Assembly: GCA_965232485.1 (NCBI GenBank)
Contig: OZ246975.1
Coordinates: forward strand, 2,666,001-2,730,000
Direction: 5' to 3'
Length of the DNA stretch: 64,000 bases
From: VXPQ01 sp965232485
GTDB taxonomy: Bacteria; Bacteroidota; Rhodothermia; Rhodothermales; VXPQ01
The stretch's first letter is position 1. Each line of letters opens with the position of its first letter. Shown piece by piece: positions 26,128 through 35,247 of the stretch. The position numbers and the translations under genes were made by a program. The notes under the pieces were generated by a model, which searched no databases, was not told the DNA's origin, and saw nothing but the letters and a program-made list of their open reading frames with translations.

Positions 26128-26520
26128 GAGAATACCTCTCTGTTTTTACGTGTATGGATGGCGAATGCGATGTCGGCCCGCAACGCCATGGCTGCGGGTT
26201 TTCGTACTATAGACCCGCAACATGCTCAAACATAACCTCCGGGATAAAAAATTTTTATGATCCCGGGCGGGAAATTGCAAAATTGCACGTTCCTAACGTT
26301 ACGCACCAGGCCGGAAATCATGGCGATTACTTTCCCACATTTTTTGGACACGGCTTTCCCCCGGCTGTGGACAAGCGCGTCATATCCACAGCGGAAAGTG
26401 CGCATTTTGTGGAAAAACGGGCCCAGCGGCTCCTCGGGCGCGTTGCGGCGCGTCGTCTGTCTTCGCGCCGTACGCCCTGCGCGTTTTTCATCGCGGATGA
26501 ACGCGCCGCGGCGGCGAAAG
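26128..26520. other. Spacer with a cluster of DnaA-box-like sites
   Basis: A 393-bp spacer between ssb and the IS256 relic. Three 9-mers each differ by one base from a DnaA box in one or other orientation: TGTGGACAA (26366-26374), ATATCCACA (26382-26390) and TGTGGAAAA (26408-26416). An A/T run (aaaaattttt, about 26248-26257) lies upstream. This could regulate ssb, be a remnant of an origin-like site, or be chance. Confidence 0.3.
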
Positions 26521-26790
26521 GACTGGGCAAGGCTTGCGCCTTTCTTCGATTATCCTCCGGCGATCCGCAAGGTGGTCTACACGACGAACGCGGTCGAGTC
26601 GCTGAACTACAGCCTTCGCAGGATCGTCAAGGACAAGGGCGCTTTCCCGAACGACGAGGCGATCTTCAAACTGCTATGGCTCGGCCTGCGGGAAGCCTCG
26701 AAGAAATGGAAGCGACCCATACGCGACTGGAAGGCCGCACTCAACCAGTTTGTCATACTCTATGGGGACCGTGTCCCTATGGAACAATAA
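26521..26790 (+). pseudogene. IS256-family transposase, C-terminal fragment
   Basis: About 89 codons match the C-terminal end of IS256/Mutator transposases: FFDYPPAIRKVVYTTNAVES, followed by LRRIVKDKGAFPNDEA and WKAALNQFVILYGDR. The catalytic Asp residues and DNA-binding part are absent, and the frame upstream of 26521 shows no similarity. The following bases (about 26791-26816, containing TTACACAGTTTAGCGGACAC) look like the right end of the element. It is a one-ended relic. Confidence 0.85.
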
Positions 26791-27064
26791 TCCCGCTTAC
26801 ACAGTTTAGCGGACACGCCCTTGCGTGCCGCATGCGGCAACCGCCTGAATGTGGGTGCGAAGGCGTCGCTGCCTGCCGGCAGGTCAGCTGCGGCGCCGCG
26901 TACGCTGGACGTGTTGTTCAACAGAGAGACCGGGAACCTTACCTTGCGGGCCGTGTGGCCGCTCGCCGACCGTTGAGCGGAGGGCCGCCCTTGCGGGCCG
27001 GACGATCCTGATCGGACAGGGCAAGGCCTCTGATCCTCGTTCGCCGGCCTCATCGCATACGCGT
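26791..27064. other. Leader region of the large exoprotein gene
   Basis: A 274-bp stretch from the IS256 right end to the exoprotein start. The palindrome CCTGCCGGCAGG lies at 26872-26883. An open frame runs through it in phase with the gene, but its composition (Arg, Cys and Pro rich) is not that of a signal sequence, so I treat it as untranslated. Confidence 0.45.
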
Positions 27065-30000
27065 ATGACATATTCTCCGATGCTTCGTTCGTATACGCGC
27101 AGGCCCCTGCGCCGGGCGCTTTGGGGCTTTGCGGGTGCGCTTCTGGCTGCGCTTCCGGCCTTTTGGGCATACCCTGCCCTAACACAGTCGGCAGAGAAGG
27201 TGGAGACTGTTCCCGGCCGGCTCTATGTGCGGTTCGCCGCCGAGTCGCAGGCGCCCGCGCCGGGCAAGACGGCAAGCGCCGCCTTCAGCGCCGCGGCGGC
27301 GACGCATGGCATGACGCGCCTTGAGAAGGCTTTTCCTTTTCTGGACACTCTGGCCGAGCGCCGCGCACTCTCGCCGAGCGCCGAGGCGCTGCGCCATGTC
27401 TACGCGCTGACCTATACGAGCGGCGCGGAGCCCGCCGATGCGGCGCAGGCCTTCGCCCGCGACGCGGGCGTCGTCTACGCCGAGCCGCAGCCTGTCCACC
27501 GTATCGGCGGCGTGCGCTTGCCCGCAAGGGTAGTATCCGGCGGTGCGCTCGCCGCTCCGAACGACTCGCTCTACGGCGAGCAGACGCACCTGCCGCGCTT
27601 GCAGCTGCCCGAGGCGTGGGACGAGGTCAAGGGCGAGGAGGGCGAGGTTCTGATCGCCATCGTGGATGCGGGCGTGGACATTGCGCACCCGGACCTTCGG
27701 GACAATCTGTGGACGAACCTGAACGAGACGCCGGGCAACGGGCTGGACGACGACGGCAACGGCTTCACAGACGACGCGCACGGCTGGAGTTTCACGGAGG
27801 ATTCGCCCGATCCGGATGGGGACGGAACGGGCAGCGATCACGGCACGGCGGTGGCGGGCGTAGCGGCTGCGGCGACGGACAACGCGCGGGGCATAGCCGG
27901 GGCGAGCTGGAACGCCTCCTTTATGCCGGTGCGCACCGCGTGCGAGGGCTCCGCCAGGACGGTCTGCCACACGAACAAGGGCGTATTGTATGCGGCGCTG
28001 AACGGAGCGGACATTATCACGGCGAGCTTTAGCAGTTCCGTGTATTCGGAGACGTCCTGGCTGGTGATGCAGGCGGCGCTGGAAGCGGGGGCGCTGGTGG
28101 TGGCGGCGGCGGGCAATGCGGACAAGGACAACGACGCGGCGCCCCACTATCCTGCGAGCTATCCGTCCGTGCTGAGCGTGGGGGGCACGCAGAAGGATTC
28201 GCGGGAGAACGTCTTCAACTACGGCAGGAGCGTGAACGTATACGCTCCTTCCGAGGCGATAGAGGCGACGGCGCCGGGGGGCGGCTACGCCAGATGGCGC
28301 GGCACGTCTTTGGCAGTTCCGCTCGTAGCGGGCGTTGCGGCGCTGGCGAAGACGGCGAACCCGCAGTTTGGTCCCGAGGCGCTGCGCGAGCAGGTGCGCC
28401 TGACGGCGGACAAGACCTCGGACAGACATGCCCACGCCTTCGTCAACGCCTGGCGCGCGGTGACCGAGGCGCCTCGTCCCGCCATTCGGATCGCGGCGGT
28501 GAACGGGCGGGCGCACCGGGGCGAGTATGTGAACCTTCCCGGCGCCGATCGTGCGGCGACCGAGGGGCCTCGTCCTGCGGTTCGGATCGCGGCGGGGAAC
28601 GGGCGGGCGCACCGGGGCGAGCATGTGAACCTTCCCGAAGCCGATACGTCCTCGGTGCGCATAACGTTCGCGAATGCGCATGGCGACGCCCGGGATGTGG
28701 CGGTGCGTTTCAGGGCCCAGGCGGCGTACGCGCGCATCGAGCCTGCTTCGGTGCGATTGGGCCCCCTCGCGCGCGGAGACACGGCGTCGGTGGACGTTAG
28801 CCTTCATTTAGGCGCCAACCGCCCGGCGGTCGGCGAGTTTCTCGTCGCGGCGCAGGTAACGGCGGACGGCTTTGTCGACGAGCCGGACCTCGTGCGCCTT
28901 CGCGCGGGGCGTTTTGCGAATGCGCAGGATTCGCTGGCTCTGGTGGCGTTCTATCATGCGGCGGGCGGCGAGGACTGGAGAGACCGCACGGGCTGGCTCG
29001 AAGAGCCGGTCATGGGTTGGCATGGCGTGACGCTGAACGAGGAGGGAAGAGTTGTGCACCTTGAGGTGCTCCATAATAACCTTACGGGCCATCTTTCTTC
29101 GCAGCTGGGTCGTTTGACGGAACTCGAATACCTCGCCCTGACAGGCAACCGCCTTGGCGGTTCGATCCCCGCCTCGCTGGGACGCCTCTCCCGGTTGCAG
29201 GAGCTCTACTTGCATTTCAACGACTTTACCGGTTCGATCCCTCCTGAATTGGGTGGCCTCGCCGAGCTGGAAGACCTGGTGCTTCAGATTAACGACTTGA
29301 CGGGCTCGATCCCCGCCTCGCTGGGGCGCCTTGCGAAGTTGAAGAGTCTCGTGCTTAGTTTCAATGGGCTGACAGGGCCTGTACCTCCTGAATTAGGCAA
29401 CCTCGCCGAACTCGAAGTCCTGAATCTTCAGTTTAACGGCTTAACGGGGCCTGTCCCCGCCTCGCTGGGGCGCCTTGCGAAGTTGAAGAGTCTCTATCTT
29501 AGTTACAATGGGCTGACAGGGCCTGTGCCCCCGGCGTTAGGCAACCTCGCCGAGCTCGAATATCTGGTGCTTCAGGTTAACGGCTTAACGGGGCCCATCC
29601 CGGCCCGGCTGGGAGAACTCTCCCGCTTGAAAAGACTCTACTTGTCTGACAATGCCTTAACGGGTTCCATGCCGCCGGCGCTCGGTAACCTCGCGAATCT
29701 GGAAGATCTGATATTATCTGACAATCCGTTTGCGCCCTACGATTTTCCCGAGTGGGTCACGGACCTCGGCAATCTGCGGAGACTCTCTTTGGGCATCACG
29801 CGGCTGCGAGGCGCGATCCCCCCCGGACTGGGTGATCTGCCAAGACTTGGCGTTCTGAATATTAGGGGCAACGATCTGGAAGGCGCGCTGCCGGGCAATA
29901 TCGCAAACGCAAAGGCTCTACGCAGCCTTTATCTTTCTCATAACAACCTCGATGCGCTGGCCGACCTCTCCGGCCTGCCCGAACTTGACGTCGTTAACGT

Positions 30001-32062
30001 TGCGTTTAACCGGCTCACGTTCGAGGATTTCGAGGGGGTGCGCCTTCCCGCGAGCGTAGCCGAGCCGCTCGGGGCGCCGGACCGGGAGCGGCTCGCTGCG
30101 CTTTTCGAGCGCACAGGGTTCGTTATGCGAGCGCAAGGCCCGCTCGCGCCGGTTACGCTCGCTGCAAGCCGCCCCCCCGATCCGGAAGCACTCAGGCGGT
30201 ACATAGACGCCCTGAACGCCTTGCAAGCACAGGGCAAGGGCGATATCGTCCCGGCAGGCCATCTGCGCGCGCTGCCCCGCGTCTACCGGCGCCTTGCGGA
30301 ACGCGCGGAGCGATTCCCCGGGGGCGAAGAAGCGCAGGCCTCCGCGAGCGTAAGCGACTTTACCTATGCGCCCCAGCGCCCTGTGCCCACACGCGTAGTG
30401 CGCGAGGCGGACCATGTCACGTTCTCGGTCGAGGTGGGCGGCGAGGAGAACGCCTACCAATGGTACGGGGACGGTTACGGCAACTTCGTGGACGACGACA
30501 TGGCCATCGAGGGAGCGACAAGCAATACGCTGCGGGTGGCGCTGTCCGAGGCGCGGGCTGTGTATTACTGCGTAATCACGAACCCGCGCGTATCGGATTT
30601 GACGCTCTACAGCAAGCGGGTATCGTCCGTCGCGCCGGAGCATATGGTGGCGGCGCATGAGGCGGACTCCCTAATTCTGGCGAACTTCTACCGTGCGACG
30701 GGCGGTTCGGGCTGGACGAACGCCCGCGGCTGGCTCGAGGAGCCTTTGGGAAGCTGGTTTGGCGTCGTCTTAAACGAAGCCGGGCGCGTGACAGGGCTGC
30801 ATCTTAGATTCAACAACCTCACGGGGCATCTGCCCGAGGAGATGGGAGCGCTCGCTGCGCTCGAGAGGTTGGACCTTACGGGAAACGAGATGCGCGGTCG
30901 CCTCCCGGAGTCTTTGGGCAGGCTGACCTCGCTTACGTACCTGACTCTGGGGGATAACGGATTCAGGGGGCCTATCCCCGCCTCGTTGGGAAACCTGACC
31001 CGGTTGAGGTATATCAGCTTAGGGAACAATGGTTTGCGGGGTCCGATCCCGGAGGCGCTGGGCAACCTGACCTCGCTTGTATCGCTTGATCTCAGCACTA
31101 ACATCCTGACAGGTCCTGTCCCTGCCTGGTTGGAAAACCTGACCCGGCTGGAGTATATCCAATTATATTCCAATAGTTTGCAGGGTCCGATCCCGGAGGA
31201 ACTGGGCAAGTTGGCCTCGCTCGAGAGACTGCATCTGAAGGGTAACAATCTGACCGGCAGGATCCCCGCCTCGCTGGGGCGCCTTACCCGGTTGAACGAC
31301 CTTTTTTTGTATGAGAATGCTCTGGAGGGGGCCGTGCCGGACAGCATCCTCGCCCTGAACGCTCTCGAGCGGCTTTATCTTAACGATAACCGGTTAACGT
31401 CCCTGCCGGATCTTACGGGCATGCCCAGGCTATATGAGGTCCACGCCAGCTCGAACCGGTTTTCTTTCGAGGACGTCGAGCAGCATGCGCGCTTCGGCGG
31501 AACCTTCACGTATGCCCCGCAGGAGGCGGTTCCCGTGCGCGTTGCGCGCTCGGCGTCCCATGTCACGTTCTCGGTCGAGGTGGGCGGCACGGCGAACGAG
31601 TATCAATGGTACCGCGAAGGCTTCCTCGACGACGAGGCGATCCCGGGAGCTACTGCGGACACGCTCGCCGTGCCCTTGTCCGATCCGCCGACGCGCTACC
31701 GTTGCAGGATCACGAATGCGAAAGCGCCCGACTTGACGCTCTACAGTGAGCGCGCCTCCTCCGCGGAGGTGTATACGTCGATAACGAAAGAGGACGTCTT
31801 GACGTTTGCGGTGCACGCGAACTATCCGAATCCGTTCAGCGAGGCGACGGAGATCGCCTTTGAGGCGCCGGAAGCCGCGCACGTACGCATTACGGTCTAT
31901 GACATGCTGGGGCGGAGGGTGGAGACGGCGTATGACCAGACGGTGGCGCCGGGGCGCTATCGCGTAGCGTACGCGGCGCGCGATCTTGCGCCGGGTACGT
32001 ACTTCTACCATATAGAAATGGACCGCTTCAGCGAAACGCGCGCGATGGTCCTGGTGCGATAG
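27065..32062 (+). CDS. Secreted subtilase with two plant-type leucine-rich repeat blocks, Ig-like domains and a T9SS sorting tail
   Basis: A 1665-residue exoprotein; ATG 27065 gives a signal peptide (LRRALWGFAGALLAALPAF). The subtilisin-type S8 protease has Asp201 (AIVDAGVD), His259 (DHGTAVAG) and Ser415 (GTSLAVP). Two 32-residue direct repeats follow. LRR block 1 (about 660-980) has plant-like repeats of the form LxxLxLxxNxLxGxIPxxLG. An Ig-like or beta domain (about 1098-1192, HVTFSVEVGGEENAYQWYGD) follows. The pair then repeats: LRR block 2 (about 1225-1465) and a second Ig-like domain (about 1478-1568). The C-terminus (ANYPNPFSEATEIAFEAP to the end) is a T9SS type A sorting domain. It is probably displayed on the surface or released, binding and cutting proteins. 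Targets are unknown. Confidence 0.9.
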   Translation: MTYSPMLRSYTRRPLRRALWGFAGALLAALPAFWAYPALTQSAEKVETVPGRLYVRFAAESQAPAPGKTASAAFSAAAATHGMTRLEKAFPFLDTLAERRALSPSAEALRHVYALTYTSGAEPADAAQAFARDAGVVYAEPQPVHRIGGVRLPARVVSGGALAAPNDSLYGEQTHLPRLQLPEAWDEVKGEEGEVLIAIVDAGVDIAHPDLRDNLWTNLNETPGNGLDDDGNGFTDDAHGWSFTEDSPDPDGDGTGSDHGTAVAGVAAAATDNARGIAGASWNASFMPVRTACEGSARTVCHTNKGVLYAALNGADIITASFSSSVYSETSWLVMQAALEAGALVVAAAGNADKDNDAAPHYPASYPSVLSVGGTQKDSRENVFNYGRSVNVYAPSEAIEATAPGGGYARWRGTSLAVPLVAGVAALAKTANPQFGPEALREQVRLTADKTSDRHAHAFVNAWRAVTEAPRPAIRIAAVNGRAHRGEYVNLPGADRAATEGPRPAVRIAAGNGRAHRGEHVNLPEADTSSVRITFANAHGDARDVAVRFRAQAAYARIEPASVRLGPLARGDTASVDVSLHLGANRPAVGEFLVAAQVTADGFVDEPDLVRLRAGRFANAQDSLALVAFYHAAGGEDWRDRTGWLEEPVMGWHGVTLNEEGRVVHLEVLHNNLTGHLSSQLGRLTELEYLALTGNRLGGSIPASLGRLSRLQELYLHFNDFTGSIPPELGGLAELEDLVLQINDLTGSIPASLGRLAKLKSLVLSFNGLTGPVPPELGNLAELEVLNLQFNGLTGPVPASLGRLAKLKSLYLSYNGLTGPVPPALGNLAELEYLVLQVNGLTGPIPARLGELSRLKRLYLSDNALTGSMPPALGNLANLEDLILSDNPFAPYDFPEWVTDLGNLRRLSLGITRLRGAIPPGLGDLPRLGVLNIRGNDLEGALPGNIANAKALRSLYLSHNNLDALADLSGLPELDVVNVAFNRLTFEDFEGVRLPASVAEPLGAPDRERLAALFERTGFVMRAQGPLAPVTLAASRPPDPEALRRYIDALNALQAQGKGDIVPAGHLRALPRVYRRLAERAERFPGGEEAQASASVSDFTYAPQRPVPTRVVREADHVTFSVEVGGEENAYQWYGDGYGNFVDDDMAIEGATSNTLRVALSEARAVYYCVITNPRVSDLTLYSKRVSSVAPEHMVAAHEADSLILANFYRATGGSGWTNARGWLEEPLGSWFGVVLNEAGRVTGLHLRFNNLTGHLPEEMGALAALERLDLTGNEMRGRLPESLGRLTSLTYLTLGDNGFRGPIPASLGNLTRLRYISLGNNGLRGPIPEALGNLTSLVSLDLSTNILTGPVPAWLENLTRLEYIQLYSNSLQGPIPEELGKLASLERLHLKGNNLTGRIPASLGRLTRLNDLFLYENALEGAVPDSILALNALERLYLNDNRLTSLPDLTGMPRLYEVHASSNRFSFEDVEQHARFGGTFTYAPQEAVPVRVARSASHVTFSVEVGGTANEYQWYREGFLDDEAIPGATADTLAVPLSDPPTRYRCRITNAKAPDLTLYSERASSAEVYTSITKEDVLTFAVHANYPNPFSEATEIAFEAPEAAHVRITVYDMLGRRVETAYDQTVAPGRYRVAYAARDLAPGTYFYHIEMDRFSETRAMVLVR
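28462..28653 (+). repeat. Two tandem 96-bp units coding for a 32-residue repeat
   Basis: Bases 28462-28557 and 28558-28653 repeat with period 96 bp. Each unit encodes RIAA.NGRAHRGE.VNLP with few changes. It lies between the protease and LRR parts of the exoprotein and looks like a recent in-frame duplication. Confidence 0.8.
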
Positions 32063-32081
32063 GGGAACAAGGGCCGGATCG

Positions 32082-32107
32082 CTCGCCTTCGAGGCGTCGC
32101 AGGCGAG
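32082..32107 (+). terminator. Possible terminator after the exoprotein gene
   Basis: Arms CTCGCCT (32082-32088) and AGGCGAG (32101-32107) can pair, with a small internal stem, starting 20 bp past the stop codon. There is no T run, so the call is weak. Confidence 0.35.
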
Positions 32108-32233
32108 ACGCGCCCTTCGGTAGGCTGAGATTCGCGGACGTAATCGGAGTATACTTATAATAGCATCTGCATCCTTTGCACGCGCCAATCCGTATGATCC
32201 GTATGAAGGATACTTTCGTCCCGACAATAATAT

Positions 32234-33124
32234 ATGTACATTGAACATATGTCATCGGTTTCCGCGAAAAAAGATTCCACGAAGAAAAATACGTACGACC
32301 ATGTCGTTGACCCCGCGTTTGCGCCGGGCGAAGAAGAGCGGGCGGCGTATGCTGCATTTTCCGCGATCGTCCGGCAACTACGGCGGGATTGCCCCTGGGA
32401 TCGGGAGCAGACCCACGAATCCGTAAAGCACTTGCTGATCGAGGAGGCCTACGAGACCGTTTCGGCCATCGACGAAGGAGACCTGGACGGATTGTGCGAA
32501 GAACTGGGCGATTTGCTGCTGCATGTGGCGTTTCATGCGGCGATCGCCGAGGGGGACGGACAGTTCTCGCTCGCGGACATTATCCGCCGGGAAACAGACA
32601 AACTGGTGCGCCGGCATCCGCATGTATTCGAGGATGCGCAGGCGAACGATGCGGACGAGGTGGTGCGCAACTGGGAGCAGATCAAGTTGGCGGAGGGCGC
32701 CAGGAAATCGGCGCTGGAGGGGGTGCCCCGGCGTCTTCCGGCGCTGTTGCGGGCGCATCGCATCCAGCAAAAAGCCGCGGGCGTGGGATTCGATTTTCCG
32801 GAGCGGTCCGATGCCTGGGGGAAGGTCGTCGAAGAGATTCGGGAATTTGCGGAGGTGGACGCTCCGGGCGTTTCACCGGAAGAAAGGGAGCGCGAGTTTG
32901 GCGACGTACTCTTTGCCCTGGTGAATTATGCGCGAATGAGCGGCCTCAATGCGGAAAATGCGCTCTCCCGTACGAACGATATGTTCGTGCGGCGCTTCAG
33001 GCATATCGAGGAACGCCTGGCGGCGTCGGGTCGGACCCCTGCCGAAGCCGACCTGGCGGAAATGGATGCCTTCTGGGAAGAGGCGAAGAAACTGGATGCG
33101 AAAGGCGGCAGCGGCTCGGTTTGA
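32234..33124 (+). CDS. mazG: MazG-family nucleoside triphosphate pyrophosphohydrolase
   Basis: A 296-residue cytoplasmic enzyme that hydrolyses NTPs or dNTPs to monophosphate and pyrophosphate, a housecleaning role. The N-terminal MazG domain has CPWDREQTHESVKHLLIEEA and the metal-binding EExxE/ExxD pattern (EEAYETVSAIDEGD, then EELGDLLLH). A second MazG-like domain follows from about residue 165 (RAHRIQQKAAGVGFDF, then EREFGDVLFALVNYAR). The two-domain form is the usual full-length MazG. ATG 32234 gives a 30-bp longer N-terminus than the internal ATG near 32249 (MSSVSAKK); neither has a clear ribosome-binding site. Confidence 0.92.
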   Translation: MYIEHMSSVSAKKDSTKKNTYDHVVDPAFAPGEEERAAYAAFSAIVRQLRRDCPWDREQTHESVKHLLIEEAYETVSAIDEGDLDGLCEELGDLLLHVAFHAAIAEGDGQFSLADIIRRETDKLVRRHPHVFEDAQANDADEVVRNWEQIKLAEGARKSALEGVPRRLPALLRAHRIQQKAAGVGFDFPERSDAWGKVVEEIREFAEVDAPGVSPEEREREFGDVLFALVNYARMSGLNAENALSRTNDMFVRRFRHIEERLAASGRTPAEADLAEMDAFWEEAKKLDAKGGSGSV

Positions 33125-33174
33125 CCGCCCTTTTAGTCGATCCGGGCATTGGCGGCGGAAATCCGACCCAGCTG

Positions 33175-35088
33175 CTATTCCACGAGGCGCTTCAATTCCT
33201 GCACGCGCCGGATGATGGATGCCCGTTCCATCGTTCGATATTTTTCGGGCAGCAGGGCTCTGCTCGTGCATTCCAGTACCGCCACCAGCGTTTGCAATTC
33301 CACTTCTTCGGGATAGGCGGGCGGGATGAAATCGCGCACGGCTTCTTCGAGAATCTTTTTTGTAATGGGCTGTACGCCGTTCGCCATGCCCGCAGGCACG
33401 GCGCCGTCTTCGGTCCGCTGCACGCCCGCCCGGAACTTTGCGCGCGTAAACAACGCCTCCATGTCCGCCCCGCTGAACGGACGGTCGCCGTCCAGCAAGA
33501 CGTCCGGTATGTCGGACAGGTCCAGTCGGGCGCCGGTCCGCTGCATGACCACGTGCAGCAATTCCTCCCGCTCGTCTTTTTCTTCCGGATAGAACAGGGC
33601 GATGTGCTCTTCGGCCCGGCCTTGCCGCTTCAGGTCGATGGGCATCAGGTCGGGGCGCGCCGTGACGAGGAAAAAGAGAATGCGTCCCCGGTGCGACGGG
33701 TTGCTCATGAAGGTGGCGATCTGCCCGAATACGCGGCTGGAAACGCCCGAGTCGCCCTGGGCGCCGCGGTTGCCGAGGGCCGTGTCCGCCTCGTCGATCA
33801 TGACCGCCACCGGCGTCATGGCCTCGAGCAAATGGAGAATTTTTTCGAGATTGCCTTCCGTGACGCCCTGCCACTGCGAACGGAAGTTTTTCAGGGTGAC
33901 CATCGGGATGCCTATCTCGCCTGCAAAGCAGGTGATCAGGAATGTTTTTCCCGTTCCTACGGGCCCGCTGACCAGATACCCCATAGGCAATACATCCGGA
34001 CGGGCGGCCCGCAACGCGTCGGCGGCTTGTCGAAGATGCGTCTTGGCCTGCCGGTGCCCGGCCACCATGTCGAGATCGAGTTCGGTTTCCACGAATTCCA
34101 GCATGCCGTATGCTTCCGCTTCGATGAACTCCTTTTTCATGTTGGATAACGCCTCGAAGGTCAGCAGGGCGCGGTTTTCGAGCACGTCGGCAAGAATCGT
34201 GCGGAGCTGGATATAGCCCAGTCCGGCGGTATGGTGGGCCACGGCTTCCGGAGAAACCTCTGAATGCTCCGCAAAAAGGGTTTCCCGGTCGAGCAGGGCG
34301 CTGCGCGCGAAAGCGAGGCGGGCTTCCTCGTCCGGCATGGGAATCCGTATTTCCGCGGTGTACGGACTCTGCACGAGCTGCCGGTTCAGGTCCGTAAGAT
34401 TTTCCGCAATGAGACAGAGGGTGAAGTCGCCCGCAAGCAAGACGGGATCGTGCGCCCATTTCTGGAGAAATACGAGCGCATTCCGGTCCTCGGCGGAATA
34501 CATGGACGCTTCGGCCATCGGCACGATGGTTTCCGCATAATCCACCACGCAGGCAATGCGCGCCCCGTCGGCGAGGCGGGTCCGAAAATAGTTTTCCAGC
34601 ACGGAAAACACCCGCACGGGGTCCCTCGGGAGCGCCCGCGCATACTTGGTGCCGAAAATGGCGTCGTACCCCGAAACGGCCTGGTGAAAATCTTTTCTCG
34701 ACGCCGCGTCGGCAAAGTGAATGCCCGCGGAACGGTCGTAAAAAATCACCATGTCCCGCGCTGCAAACAGGTCGTCCGCGAGAAATTCGCGAAGCGGGGC
34801 GTATCCGGGCTCTCCGTCTTTGGTTTCTCCAGGGACGAGATCGCGGACATTGCCGTAGAGAATGAATTGCGTGAGCGTTTTCGTGAGGTATTTGCGCGCC
34901 AGATCGCGGGCCCAGGGCGGGTAGCGATCCCAGGCGTCGCTTGCGGGGGCCTCCTCTGCGGCGGCGGGCGGATCCATGGCGTGGGCGTCGCTCGTCGTCT
35001 CCGCTTCGGGGACAGGCGTTGCCGCCTCTGCGGACTGTTCCGGCGCAGGGGATTGCTCCGGCGCCGCCGTGTGGAGGGAATCGGTCAA
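33175..35088 (-). CDS. Double-AAA ATPase with a degenerate N-terminal AAA domain
   Basis: A 637-residue protein. Residues 1-55 are low-complexity, rich in Ala, Pro and Glu. Residues about 60-330 look like an AAA-type domain that has lost Walker A (RDLARKYLTKTLTQFILYGN, then ARIACVVDYAETIVPM). Residues about 350-560 are a complete AAA domain: Walker A SGPVGTGKTFLI near 375, Walker B VAVMIDEADTAL near 431, and an arginine-finger-like region RPDLMPIDLKRQGRAE. A helical C-terminal region follows. It resembles SpoVK-like AAA ATPases, which remodel other proteins, but I do not recognise a named family. It is convergent with mazG, and copy 2 of the 99-bp repeat lies just upstream of its start. Confidence 0.85.
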   Translation of the reverse strand: MTDSLHTAAPEQSPAPEQSAEAATPVPEAETTSDAHAMDPPAAAEEAPASDAWDRYPPWARDLARKYLTKTLTQFILYGNVRDLVPGETKDGEPGYAPLREFLADDLFAARDMVIFYDRSAGIHFADAASRKDFHQAVSGYDAIFGTKYARALPRDPVRVFSVLENYFRTRLADGARIACVVDYAETIVPMAEASMYSAEDRNALVFLQKWAHDPVLLAGDFTLCLIAENLTDLNRQLVQSPYTAEIRIPMPDEEARLAFARSALLDRETLFAEHSEVSPEAVAHHTAGLGYIQLRTILADVLENRALLTFEALSNMKKEFIEAEAYGMLEFVETELDLDMVAGHRQAKTHLRQAADALRAARPDVLPMGYLVSGPVGTGKTFLITCFAGEIGIPMVTLKNFRSQWQGVTEGNLEKILHLLEAMTPVAVMIDEADTALGNRGAQGDSGVSSRVFGQIATFMSNPSHRGRILFFLVTARPDLMPIDLKRQGRAEEHIALFYPEEKDEREELLHVVMQRTGARLDLSDIPDVLLDGDRPFSGADMEALFTRAKFRAGVQRTEDGAVPAGMANGVQPITKKILEEAVRDFIPPAYPEEVELQTLVAVLECTSRALLPEKYRTMERASIIRRVQELKRLVE

Positions 35089-35112
35089 GGGTTTCCTGGG
35101 GATACTCTGATT

Positions 35113-35211
35113 AAGGAAGCTCTGATTAAGTCCGCTTCGATCAGCGCCTCGCTTACGCGAGTACGGGTCGTCATGGCTCCATCGTTGAAATCAGCGGAGC
35201 GCGCTGCGGAT
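35113..35211 (+). repeat. Dispersed 99-bp repeat, copy 2
   Basis: Aligns without gaps to 8021-8119 (about three quarters identical by eye) and 62786-62884, and starts AAGGAAGCTCTGATTAAG. Only the left half of the MITE-like element is present; no inverted right end was found. It lies between the divergent AAA ATPase start and the convergent-side end of the amidase gene. Confidence 0.75.
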
Positions 35212-35247
35212 TCGCGGCGTCGCGGGCGTGACGCCGCCCGTCCGGCT

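Noticed and set aside
28476..28640. CRISPR-like direct repeats
   Set aside because: The two repeats are tandem, in frame and within a gene, with no spacers.
27179..28807. Long minus-strand reading frame opposite the subtilase gene
   Set aside because: It is a GC-rich shadow of the coding frame: Arg-rich, with no domain, and the plus-strand frame has a complete catalytic triad.
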